A stretch of 64,000 nt of DNA from Osedax frankpressi (Eukaryota > Annelida > Polychaeta > Sabellida > Siboglinidae). The stretch's first letter is position 1. Each line of letters starts with the position of its first letter. Below are positions 12,901-25,129 of this stretch, piece after piece. Where the stretch lies: NCBI GenBank assembly GCA_964035775.1, contig OZ038312.1, positions 24,671,638 to 24,735,637 of the forward strand, written 5' to 3'. The position numbers and the translations under genes were made by a program. The notes below the pieces were generated by a model that had not been told where the DNA came from, ran no database searches, and saw nothing but the letters and a program-made list of their open reading frames with translations.

Positions 12901-15900
12901 AGTACCTTGGTAACGTGGCAGTACCTTGGTAACGTACCTTGGTAACGTGGCAGTACCTTGGTAACGTGGCAGTACCTTGGTAACGTGGTAGTACCTTAGT
13001 AACGTGGCAGTACCTTGGTAACGTGGCAGTACCTTGGTAACGTACCTTGGTAACGTGGCAGTACCTTGGTAACGTGGCAGTACCTTGGTAACGTGGTAGT
13101 ACCTTGGTAACGTGGCAGTACCTTGGTAACGTGGTAGTACCTTGGTAACGTGGTAGTACCTTGGTAACGTGGCAGTACCTTGGTAACGTGGCAGTACCTT
13201 GGTAACGTGGTAGTACCTTGGTAACGTGGCAGTACCTTGGTAACGTGGTAGTACCTTGGTAACGTGGCAGTACCTTGGTAGTACATTGGTAACGTGGCAA
13301 TACCTTGGTAACGTGGCAGTACCTTGGTAACGTGGCAGTACCTTGGTAGTACATTGGTAACGTGGCAATACCTTGGTAACGTGGTAGTACCTTGGTAACG
13401 TGGCAGTACCTTGGTAACGTGGCAGTACCTTAGTAACGTGGCAGTACCTTGGTAACGTACTTTGGTAACTTGGTAGTACCTTGGTAACGTGGCAGTACCT
13501 TGGTAACGTGGTAGTACCTTGGTAACGTGGTAGTACCTTGGTAACGTGGCAGTACCTTGGTAACGTACTTTGGTAACTTGGTAGTACCTTGGTAACGTGG
13601 CAGTACCTTGGTAACGTGGTAGTACCTTGGTAACGTGGTAGTACCTTGGTAACGTGGCAGTACCTTGGTAACGTGGCAGTACCTTGGTAACGTGGCAATA
13701 CCTTGGTAATGTGGCAGTACCTTGGTAACGTGGTAGTACCTTGGTAACGTGGCAGTACCTTGGTAACGTGGCAGTACCTTGGTAACGTGGTAGTACCTTG
13801 GTAACTTGGTAGTACCTTGGTAACGTGGTAGTACCTTGGTAACGTGGCAGTACCTTGGTAACGTACTTTGGTAACGTGGCAGTACCTTGGTAACGTGGTA
13901 GTACCTTGGTAACGTGGCAGTACCTTGGTAACGTGGCAGTACCTTGGTAACGTGGCAGTACCTTGGTAACGTGGCAGTACCTTAGTAACGTGGCAGTACC
14001 TTGGTAACGTACTTTGGTAACTTGGTAGTACCTTGGTAACGTGGTAGTACCTTGGTAACGTGGTAGTACCTTGGTAACGTGGCAGTACCTTGGTAACGTA
14101 CTTTGGTAACTTGGTAGTACCTTGGTAACGTGGCAGTACCTTGGTAACGTGGTAGTACCTTGGTAACGTGGTAGTACCTTGGTAACGTGGTAGTACCTTG
14201 GTAACTTGGTAGTACCTTGGTAACGTGGCAGTACCTTGGTAACGTGGCAGTACCTTGGTAACGTGGCAGTACCTTGGTAACGTGGCAGTACCTTGGTAAC
14301 GTGGCAGTAACTTGGTAACGTGGCAGTACCTTGGTAACGTGGTAGTACCTTGGTAACGTGGCAATACCTTGGTAACGTGGCAGTACCTTGGTAACGTGGT
14401 AGTACCTTGGTAACGTGGTAGTACCTTGGTAACGTGGCAATACCTTGGTAACGTGGTAGTACCTTAGTAACGTGGCAGTACCTTGGTAACGTACTTTGGT
14501 AACTTGGTAGTACCTTGGTAACGTGGCAGTACCTTGGTAACGTGGTAGTACCTTGGTAACGTGGTAGTACCTTGGTAACGTGGCAGTACCTTGGTAACGT
14601 GGTAGTACCTTGGTAACGTGGCAGTACCTTGGTAACGTACTTTGGTAACGTGGCAGTACCTTGGTAACGTGGCAGTACCTTGGTAACGTACTTTGGTAAC
14701 GTGGTAGTACCTTGGTAACGTGGCAGTACCTTGGTAACGTGGTAGTACCTTGGTAACGTGGCAGTACCTTGGTAACGTACTTTGGTAACGTGGTAGTACC
14801 TTGGTAACGTGGCAGTACCTTGGTAACGTACTTTGGTAACGTGGTAGTACCTTGGTAACGTGGCAGTACCTTGGTAACGTGGTAGTACCTTGGTAACGTG
14901 GCAGTACCTTGGTAACGTACTTTGGTAACGTGGTAGTACCTTGGTAACGTGGCAGTACCTTGGTAACGTACTTTGGTAACGTGGTAGTACCTTGGTAACG
15001 TGGCAGTACCTTGGTAACGTACTTTGGTAACGTGGCAGTACCTTGGTAACGTGGCAGTACCTTGGTAACGTGGTAGTACCTTGGTAACGTGGTAGTACCT
15101 TGGTAACGTGGCAGTACCTTGGTAACGTGGTAGTACCTTGGTAACGTGGTAGTACCTTGGTAACGTGGTAGTACCTTGGTAACTTGGCAGTACCTTAGTA
15201 ACGTGGCAGTACCTTGGTAACGTGGCAGTACCTTGGTAACGTGGTAGTACCTTAGTAACGTGGCAGTACCTTGGTAACGTGGTAGTACCTTGGTAACGTG
15301 GTAGTACCTTGGTAACGTGGCAGTACCTTGGTAACGTGGTAGTACCTTGGTAACGTGGCAGTACCTTGGTAACGTGGTAGTACCTTGGTAACGTGGTAGT
15401 ACCTTGGTAACGTGGCAGTACCTTGGTAACGTGGTAGTACCTTGGTAACGTGGCAGTACCTTGGTAACGTGGCAGTACCTTGGTAACGTGGCAGTACCTT
15501 GGTAACGTGGCAGTACCTTGGTAACGTGGCAGTACCTTGGTAACGTGGTAGTACCTTAGTAACGTGGCAGTACCTTGGTAACGTACCTTGGTAACGTGGC
15601 AGTACCTTGGTAACGTGGCAGTACCTTGGTAACGTGGTAGTACCTTGGTAACGTGGCAGTACCTTGGTAACGTGGCAGTACCTTGGTAGTACATTGGTAA
15701 CGTGGCAATACCTTGGTAACGTGGTAGTACCTTGGTAACGTGGCAGTACCTTGGTAACGTGGCAATACCTTGGTAACGTGGTAGTAGCTTGGTAACGTGG
15801 TAGTACCTTGGTAACGTAGCAGTACCTTGGTAACGTGGCAGTACCTTGGTAACGTGGCAGTACCTTGGTAACGTGGTAGTACCTTGGTAACGTGGCAGTA

Positions 15901-18900
15901 CCTTGGTAACGTGGCAGTACCTTGGTAACGTGGCAGTACCTTGGTAACGTGGCAGTACCTTGGTAACGTGGTAGTACCTTGGTAACGTGGCAGTACCTTG
16001 GTAACGTGGCAGTACCTTGGTAACGTGGCAGTACCTTGGTAACGTGGCAATACCTTGGTAACGTGGCAATACCTTGGTAACGTGGTAGTACCTTGGTAAC
16101 GTGGCAGTACCTTGGTAACGTGGCAGTACCTTGGTAACGTGGCAGTACCTTGGTAACGTGGCAATACCTTGGTAACGTGGTAGTACCTTGGTAAAGTGGT
16201 AGTACCTTGGTAACGTGGCAGTACCTTGGTAACGTGGCAGTACCTTGGTAACGTGGCAGTACCTTGGTAACGTGGCAATACCTTGGTAACGTGGTAGTAC
16301 CTTGGTAACGTGGCAGTACCTTGGTAACGTGGTAGTACCTTGGTAACGTGGCAGTACCTTGGTAACGTGGCAATACCTTGGTAACGTGGCAATACCTTGG
16401 TAACGTGGTAGTACCTTGGTAACGTGGCAGTACCTTGGTAACGTGGCAGTACCTTGGTAACGTGGCAGTACCTTGGTAACGTGGCAATACCTTGGTAACG
16501 TGGCAGTACCTTGGTAACGTGGCAGTACCTTGGTAACGTGGCAATACCTTGGTAACGTGGTAGTACCTTGGTAACGTGGCAGTACCTTGGTAACGTGGCA
16601 ATACCTTGGTAACGTGGTAGTACCTTGGTAACGTGGCAGTACCTTGGTAACGTGGTAGTACCTTGGTAACGTGGTAGTACCTTGGTAACGTGGCAATACC
16701 TTGGTAACGTGGCAATACCTTGGTAACGTGGTAGTACCTTGGTAACGTGGTAGTACCTTGGTAACGTGGCAATACCTTGGTAACGTGGTAGTACCTTGGT
16801 AACGTGGCAATACCTTGGTAACGTGGCAATACCTTGGTAACGTGGTAGTACCTTGGTAACGTGGCAATACCTTGGTAACGTGGTAGTACCTTGGTAACGT
16901 GGCAGTACCTTGGTAACGTGGCAATACCTTGGTAACGTGGTAGTACCTTGGTAACGTGGTAGTACCTTGGTAACGTGGCAGTACCTTGGTAACGTGGCAG
17001 TACCTTGGTAACGTGGTAGTACCTTGGTAACGTGGTAGTACCTTGGTAACGTGGCAATACCTTGGTAACGTGGCAATACCTTGGTAACGTGGTAGTACCT
17101 TGGTAACGTGGCAGTACCTTGGTAACGTGGCAGTACCTTGGTAACGTGGCAGTACCTTGGTAACGTGGCAATACCTTGGTAACGTGGCAATACCTTGGTA
17201 ACGTGGTAGTACCTTGGTAAAGTGGTAGTACCTTGGTAACGTGGTAGTACCTTGGTAACGTGGCAGTACCTTGGTAACGTGGCAATACCTTGGTAACGTG
17301 GTAGTACCTTGGTAACGTGGTAGTACCTTGGTAACGTAGTAGTACCTTGGTAACGTGGCAGTACCTTGGTAAAGTGGTAGTACCTTGGTAACGTGGCAGT
17401 ACCTTGGTAACGTGGCAGTACCTTGGTAACGTGGTAGTACCTTGGTAACGTGGTAGTACCTTGGTAACGTGGCAGTACCTTGGTAACGTGGCAGTACCTT
17501 GGTAACGTGGTAGTACCTTGGTAACGTGGTAGTACCTTGGTAACGTGGCAGTACCTTGGTAACGTGGCAGTACCTTGGTAACGTGGTAGTACCTTGGTAA
17601 CGTGGCAGTACCTTGGTAACGTGGCAGTACCTTGGTAACGTGGTAGTACCTTGGTAACGTGGTAGTACCTTGGTAACGTGGCAGTACCTTGGTAACGTGG
17701 CAGTACCTTGGTAACGTGGTAGTACCTTGGTAACGTGGCAGTACCTTGGTAACGTGGCAGTACCTTGGTAACGTGGCAGTACCTTAGTAACGTGGCAGTA
17801 CCTTGGTAACGTACTTTGGTAACTTGGTAGTACCTTGGTAACGTGGTAGTACCTTAGTAACGTGGCAGTACCTTGGTAACGTACTTTGGTAACTTGGTAG
17901 TACCTTGGTAACGTGGCAGTACCTTGGTAACGTGGTAGTACCTTGGTAACGTGGTAGTACCTTGGTAACGTGGCAATACCTTGGTAACGTGGCAGTACCT
18001 TGGTAACGTGGTAGTACCTTGGTAACGTGGTAGTACCTTGGTAACGTGGCAGTACCTTGGTAACGTGGCAGTACCTTGGTAACGTGGCAGTACCTTGGTA
18101 ACGTGGCAGTACCTTGGTAACGTGGTAGTACCTTGGTAACGTGGCAGTACCTTGGTAACGTGGCAGTACCTTGGTAACGTGGCAGTACCTTGGTAACGTG
18201 GCAGTACCTTGGTAACGTGGCAGTACCTTGGTAACGTGGCAGTACCTTGGTAACGTGGCAGTACCTTGGTAACGTGGTAGTACCTTGGTAACGTGGCAAT
18301 ACCTTGGTAACGTGGTAGTACCTTGGTAACGTGGCAGTACCTTGGTAACGTGGTAGTACCTTGGTAACGTGGCAGTACCTTGGTAACGTAGTAGTACCTT
18401 GGTAACGTGGCAGTACCTTGGTAACGTGGCAGTACCTTGGTAACGTGGTAGTACCTTGGTAACGTGGCAGTACCTTGGTAACGTACTTTGGTAACTTGGT
18501 AGTACCTTGGTAACGTGGCAGTACCTTGGTAACGTGGCAGTACCTTGGTAACGTGGCAATACCTTGGTAACGTGGCAGTACCTTGGTAACGTGGCAGTAC
18601 CTTGGTAACGTGGCAGTACCTTGGTAACGTGGCAGTACCTTGGTAACGTGGCAGTAGCTTGGTAACGTGGTAGTACCTTGGTAACGTGGCAGTAGCTTGG
18701 TAACGTGGTAGTACCTTGGTAACGTGGCAGTAGCTTGGTAACGTGGCAGTACCTTGGTAACGTGGCAGTACCTTGGTAACGTGGCAGTAGCTTGGTAACG
18801 TGGTAGTACCTTGGTAACGTGGCAATACCTTGGTAACGTGGCAGTACCTTGGTAACGTGGCAGTACCTTGGTAACGTGGCAGTAGCTTGGTAACGTGGTA

Positions 18901-21900
18901 GTACCTTGGTAACGTGGTAGTACCTTGGTAACGTGGCAATACCTTGGTAACGTGGTAGTACCTTGGTAACGTGGCAGTACCTTGGTAACGTGGCAGTACC
19001 TTGGTAACGTGGCAGTACCTTGGTAACGTGGCAGTAGCTTGGTAACGTGGTAGTACCTTGGTAACGTGGCAGTAGCTTGGTAACGTGGTAGTACCTTGGT
19101 AACGTGGCAGTAGCTTGGTAACGTGGCAATACCTTGGTAACGTGGTAGTACCTTGGTAACGTGGCAGTACCTTGGTAACGTGGCAGTACCTTGGTAACGT
19201 GGTAGTACCTTGGTAACGTGGTAGTACCTTGGTAACGTGGCAGTAGCTTGGTAACGTGGCAATACCTTGGTAACGTGGTAGTACCTTGGTAACGTGGCAG
19301 TACCTTGGTAACGTGGCAATACCTTGGTAACGTGGTAGTAGCTTGGTAACGTGGCAGTAACTTGGTAACGTGGTAGTACCTTGGTAACGTGGCAGTAGCT
19401 TGGTAACGTGGTAGTACCTTGGTAACGTGGCAGTACCTTGGTAACGTGGCAGTACCTTGGTAACGTGGTAGTACCTTGGTAACGTGGTAGTACCTTGGTA
19501 ACGTGGCAGTAGCTTGGTAACGTGGCAATACCTTGGTAACGTGGTAGTACCTTGGTAACGTGGCAGTACCTTGGTAACGTGGCAGTACCTTGGTAACGTG
19601 GCAGTAGCTTGGTAACGTGGTAGTACCTTGGTAACGTGGCAGTAGCTTGGTAACGTGGTAGTACCTTGGTAACGTGGCAGTAGCTTGGTAACGTGGCAAT
19701 ACCTTGGTAACGTGGTAGTACCTTGGTAACGTGGCAGTACCTTGGTAACGTGGCAGTACCTTGGTAACGTGGTAGTACCTTGGTAACGTGGTAGTACCTT
19801 GGTAACGTGGCAGTAGCTTGGTAACGTGGCAATACCTTGGTAACGTGGTAGTACCTTGGTAACGTGGCAGTACCTTGGTAACGTGGCAATACCTTGGTAA
19901 CGTGGTAGTAGCTTGGTAACGTGGCAGTAACTTGGTAACGTGGTAGTACCTTGGTAACGTGGCAGTAGCTTGGTAACGTGGTAGTACCTTGGTAACGTGG
20001 CAGTACCTTGGTAACGTGGCAGTACCTTGGTAACGTGGCAGTAGCTTGGTAACGTGGTAGTACCTTGGTAACGTGGCAGTAGCTTGGTAACGTGGTAGTA
20101 CCTTGGTAACGTGGCAGTAGCTTGGTAACGTGGCAATACCTTGGTAACGTGGTAGTACCTTGGTAACGTGGCAGTACCTTGGTAACGTGGCAGTACCTTG
20201 GTAACGTGGTAGTACCTTGGTAACGTGGTAGTACCTTGGTAACGTGGCAGTAGCTTGGTAACGTGGCAATACCTTGGTAACGTGGTAGTACCTTGGTAAC
20301 GTGGTAGTACCTTGGTAACGTGGTAGTACCTTGGTAAAGTGGCAGTACCTTGGTAACGTGGTAGTACCTTGGTAACGTGGCAGTACCTTGGTAACGTGGT
20401 AGTACCTTGGTAACGTGGCAGTACCTTGGTAACGTGGCAGTACCTTGGTAACGTGGCAGTACCTTGGTAACGTGGCAGTACCTTGGTAACGTGGCAGTAC
20501 CTTGGTAACGTGGCAATACCTTGGTAACGTGGTAGTACCTTGGTAACGTGGCAGTACCTTGGTAACGTGGTAGTACCTTGGTAACGTGGCAGTACCTTGG
20601 TAACGTGGCAGTACCTTGGTAACGTGGTAGTACCTTGGTAACGTGGTAGTACCTTGGTAACGTGGCAGTACCTTGGTAACGTGGCAGTACCTTGGTAACG
20701 TGGCAGTACCTTGGTAACGTACCTTGGTAACGTGGTAGTACCTTGGTAACGTGGCAGTACCTTGGTAACGTGGCAATACCTTGGTAACGTGGTAGTACCT
20801 TGGTAACGTGGCAGTACCTTGGTAACGTGGCAGTACCTTGGTAACGTGGCAGTACCTTGGTAACGTGGCAGTACCTTGGTAACGTGGCAGTACCTTGGTA
20901 ACGTGGTAGTACCTTGGTAACGTGGCAGTACCTTGGTAACGTGGCAGTAGCTTGGTAACGTGGCAATACCTTGGTAACGTGGCAGTACCTTGGTAACGTG
21001 GCAATACCTTGGTAACGTGGTAGTACCTTGGTAACGTGGCAGTACCTTGGTAACGTGGCAGTAGCTTGGTAACGTGGCAATACCTTGGTAACGTGGTAGT
21101 ACCTTGGTAACGTGGTAGTACCTTGGTAACGTGGCAGTACCTTGGTAACGTGGTAGTACCTTGGTAACGTGGTAGTACCTTGGTAACGTGGCAGTACCTT
21201 GGTAACGTGGCAGTACCTTGGTAACGTGGCAGTACCTTGGTAATGTGGCAGTACCTTGGTAACGTGGTAGTACCTTGGTAACGTGGTAATACCTTGGTAA
21301 CGTGGCAGTACCTTGGTAACGTGGCAATACCTTGGTAACGTGGCAATACCTTGGTAACGTGGCAGTACCTTGGTAACGTGGTAGTACCTTGGTAACGTGG
21401 CAATACCTTGGTAACGTACCTTGGTAACGTGGCAATACCTTGGTAACGTGGCAGTACCTTGGTAACGTACTTTGGTAACTTGGTAGTACCTTGGTAACGT
21501 GGCAGTACCTTGGTAACGTGGTAGTACCTTGGTAACGTGGCAATACCTTGGTAACGTGGCAGTACCTTGGTAACGTACTTTGGTAACTTGGTAGTACCTT
21601 GGTAACGTGGCAGTACCTTGGTAACGTGGTAGTACCTTGGTAACGTGGCAATACCTTGGTAACGTGGTAGTACCTTGGTAACGTGGTAGTAGCTTGGTAA
21701 CGTGGCAGTACCTTGGTAACGTGGTAGTACCTTGGTAACGTGGCAGTACCTTGGTAACGTGGTAGTACCTTGGTAACGTGGCAGTACCTTGGTAACGTGG
21801 CAGTACCTTGGTAACGTACTTTGGTAACTTGGTAGTACCTTGGTAACGTGGCAGTACCTTGGTAACGTGGTAGTACCTTGGTAACGTGGTAGTACCTTGG

Positions 21901-24900
21901 TAACGTGGCAATACCTTGGTAACGTGGCAGTACCTTGGTAACGTGGCAATACCTTGGTAACGTGGTAGTACCTTGGTAACGTGGCAGTACCTTGGTAACG
22001 TGGCAGTAGCTTGGTAACGTGGCAATACCTTGGTAACGTGGTAGTACCTTGGTAACGTGGTAGTACCTTGGTAACGTGGCAGTACCTTGGTAACGTGGCA
22101 GTACCTTGGTAACGTGGCAGTACCTTGGTAACGTGGCAATACCTTGGTAACGTGGCAGTACCTTGGTAACGTGGTAGTACCTTGGTAACGTGGCAATACC
22201 TTGGTAACGTGGCAATACCTTGGTAACGTGGTAGTACCTTGGTAACGTGGTAGTACCTTGGTAACGTGGCAGTACCTTGGTAACGTGGCAGTACCTTGGT
22301 AACGTGGTAGTACCTTGGTAACGTGGCAATACCTTGGTAACGTGGCAATACCTTGGTAACGTGGCAGTACCTTGGTAACGTACTTTGGTAACTTGGTAGT
22401 AGCTTGGTAACGTGGCAGTACCTTGGTAACGTGGTAGTACCTTGGTAACGTGGCAGTACCTTGGTAACGTGGCAGTACCTTGGTAACGTACTTTGGTAAC
22501 TTGGTAGTACCTTGGTAACGTGGCAGTACCTTGGTAACGTGGTAGTACCTTGGTAACGTGGTAGTACCTTGGTAACGTGGTAGTACCTTGGTAACGTGGC
22601 AATACCTTGGTAACGTGGTAGTACCTTGGTAACGTGGCAGTACCTTGGTAACGTGGCAGTACCTTGGTAACGTACTTTGGTAACTTGGTAGTAGCTTGGT
22701 AACGTGGCAGTACCTTGGTAACGTGGCAATACCTTGGTAACGTGGTAGTACCTTGGTAACGTGGTAGTACCTTGGTAACGTGGCAGTACCTTGGTAACGT
22801 GGTAGTACCTTGGTAACGTGGTAGTACCTTGGTAACGTGGTAGTACCTTGGTAACGTGGCAATACCTTGGTAACGTGGTAGTACCTTGGTAACGTGGCAG
22901 TACCTTGGTAACGTGGCAGTACCTTGGTAACGTACTTTGGTAACTTGGTAGTAGCTTGGTAACGTGGCAGTACCTTGGTAACGTGGCAGTACCTTGGTAA
23001 CGTGGCAGTACCTTGGTAACGTGGTAATACCTTGGTAACGTGGCAGTACCTTGGTAACGTGGCAGTACCTTGGTAACGTGGCAGTACCTTGGTAACGTGG
23101 CAGTACCTTGGTAACGTGGTAGTACCTTGGTAACGTGGCAGTACCTTGGTAACGTGGCAGTACCTTGGTAACGTGGTAATACCTTGGTAACGTGGCAATA
23201 CCTTGGTAACGTGGCAGTACCTTGGTAACGTGGCAGTACCTTGGTAACGTGGTAGTACCTTGGTAACGTACCTTGGTAACGTGGCAGTACCTTGGTAACG
23301 TGGCAATACCTTGGTAACGTGGCAATACCTTGGTAACGTGGCAGTAACTCACTGTAGCTGACTATAAATCACCGTTGTATAGCTGATGTTGTATAACAGG
23401 AAGCAAGTCGTAAACTCATATAACTGATTTATTCACGATGTACGGTGTACGGTGTACGGTGTACGGTGTATGCTGTACGGTGTACGGTGTACGGTGTACG
23501 CTGTACGGTGTACAGTGTACGGTGTGTATTGTACATCGGTGTTCATCATTGTCTGGATTGTACGATGTGGTATTTGTATTTGTAATATGGTGTATATATT
23601 ATATGTACGATAGTCATATAGTATATTATGTATACGATGTTCATATAATATATTATATGTACGATGGTCATATAGTATATTATGTATACGATGTTCATAT
23701 AATATATTATATGTACGATGGTCATATAGTATATTATATGTACGATATTTATATAATATATACGTCATATTACAAATATGAAAACCACATCCATGATCCA
23801 CATACCATAACCACCGCAGAAAATGAATACCGTACATGTATAGACTTATAATCTACATCTCACAAAGACAGCCTATTATAGGAGATATTATATTTACACT
23901 GTAAAATGTAGTGTACAATATACATTGTACATTGTATAATGTACATTGTAAAGTGTATATTGTATATTATACACTATATAATGTATATAATGTATATAAT
24001 GTATATAATGTACACTATAAATTGTAATCTGTACAATGAGTGAAACTCCCTATAGTATATAATATTATTTGTATACAGTAAATATTAAAGTTTTAGCAGT
24101 TATTTCAATATACAATGATTATAAATACATATATTTACAATTGATGTATAAATCTAATAAACATAGTGATGTAATAGTTCTGTAAAATTATTTGATTTAC
24201 TAATAAAAATAAAAAATAATATAAAAGAAATTAAAAAATTAAATGACCTGCATGGTTTGCTGGAATTACTATTTGTTATATATATATATATATATAGTGT
24301 ACTAATATAATTATATAGTGCATATATTATATTATATATACGAAACTATATAGTAAACATATTATAATGTATATGTGACATTATATAAAGAATATGTTAT
24401 ATTAATTAACGATATAATATTATATTATGTATTGTTATATAGTTTATAAATTATATATTTTGTGTATATGCCAACTATATAAAGTATATATTGTATTATA
24501 TATCGACAACATGTATAACAATACGATATATATAATTCTCGTTTACATTGTACAATGCACAATATATAATTCGTCTTATCTATAATGTTCATATATCGAT
24601 TCGTATATCGTCATCCGATGTGACGTCATCGTATATATATACGAATTTCCATACATATCCAATATAGCCAATGACTGAGTAGTGAAGCCTATGTCGATAC
24701 ACCATAGTGTAATCTAAAATGATCTATAACAGTTTAATAAGTATTCTTATAATATATCTATAAAGGTATTTAAGGTATTATTGAAATCAAGGTAACACCG
24801 AAGGTAATCTTGAGAAATACATATGTGAAGGGATAATTAGCGTATATTTAATGAATTACAAGTTGTATATAACTATAAATAGCGTATTAGGCAATTTATG

Positions 24901-25073
24901 ACGTAATTTAGTGAATCAAAGTAACCTCTCAAATACTAATGAAATTGTCAATGCATATTTCAAATGCTAACATAAGTTACCGAAAATAAAGTAGGGCTTA
25001 GATTACATATATGACATATATGTAATGAATATAATATGAAAACATTTGTATTATTTATATTAATATAATAGAA

Positions 25074-25129
<56 letters not shown>

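Larger units (their letters stand above)
4757..23346. repeat. Giant 19-bp minisatellite in CREC intron 1
   Basis: About 18.6 kb of tandem units with consensus CCTTGGTAACGTGGCAGTA, near a thousand copies, about 53% G+C in an AT-rich setting. The commonest variants change GGCAGTA to GGTAGTA, GGCAATA or GGCATTA. Rarer ones are CTTTGG, CTTAGT, AGCTTGG, AAAGTGG, AACTTGG, and 13-bp short units. The minus-strand unit has no TAA, TAG or TGA in any phase. Because 19 is not a multiple of 3, all three minus frames stay open and read the same 19-residue repeat, LPRYQGTATLPRYCHVTKV. That explains open frames up to 2,915 codons; they are not genes. On the plus strand, which is the CREC transcript, the unit's TAA closes every frame. 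Confidence 0.97.

Noticed and set aside
4757-23346. CRISPR-like array
   Set aside because: The 19-bp units abut directly with no unique spacers, and the setting is an intron of a eukaryotic gene.
4757-23346. Centromeric or telomeric satellite
   Set aside because: The array has higher-order structure, but it is confined to one intron between exons that splice in phase. The unit is not telomere-like, and nothing else supports a centromere.
4625-23352. Open frames of up to 2,915 codons on the minus strand with a 19-residue repeat
   Set aside because: The minus-strand 19-bp unit contains no stop in any phase and 19 is coprime to 3, so all three frames are open and read the same peptide. The tract is on the strand opposite the CREC gene, inside its intron, with no non-repetitive domain.
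23433-23851. 134-137 codon frames on both strands, rich in Tyr, Ile and His
   Set aside because: They are translations of the 7-bp and 54-bp repeats in CREC intron 1; no domain outside the repeats.
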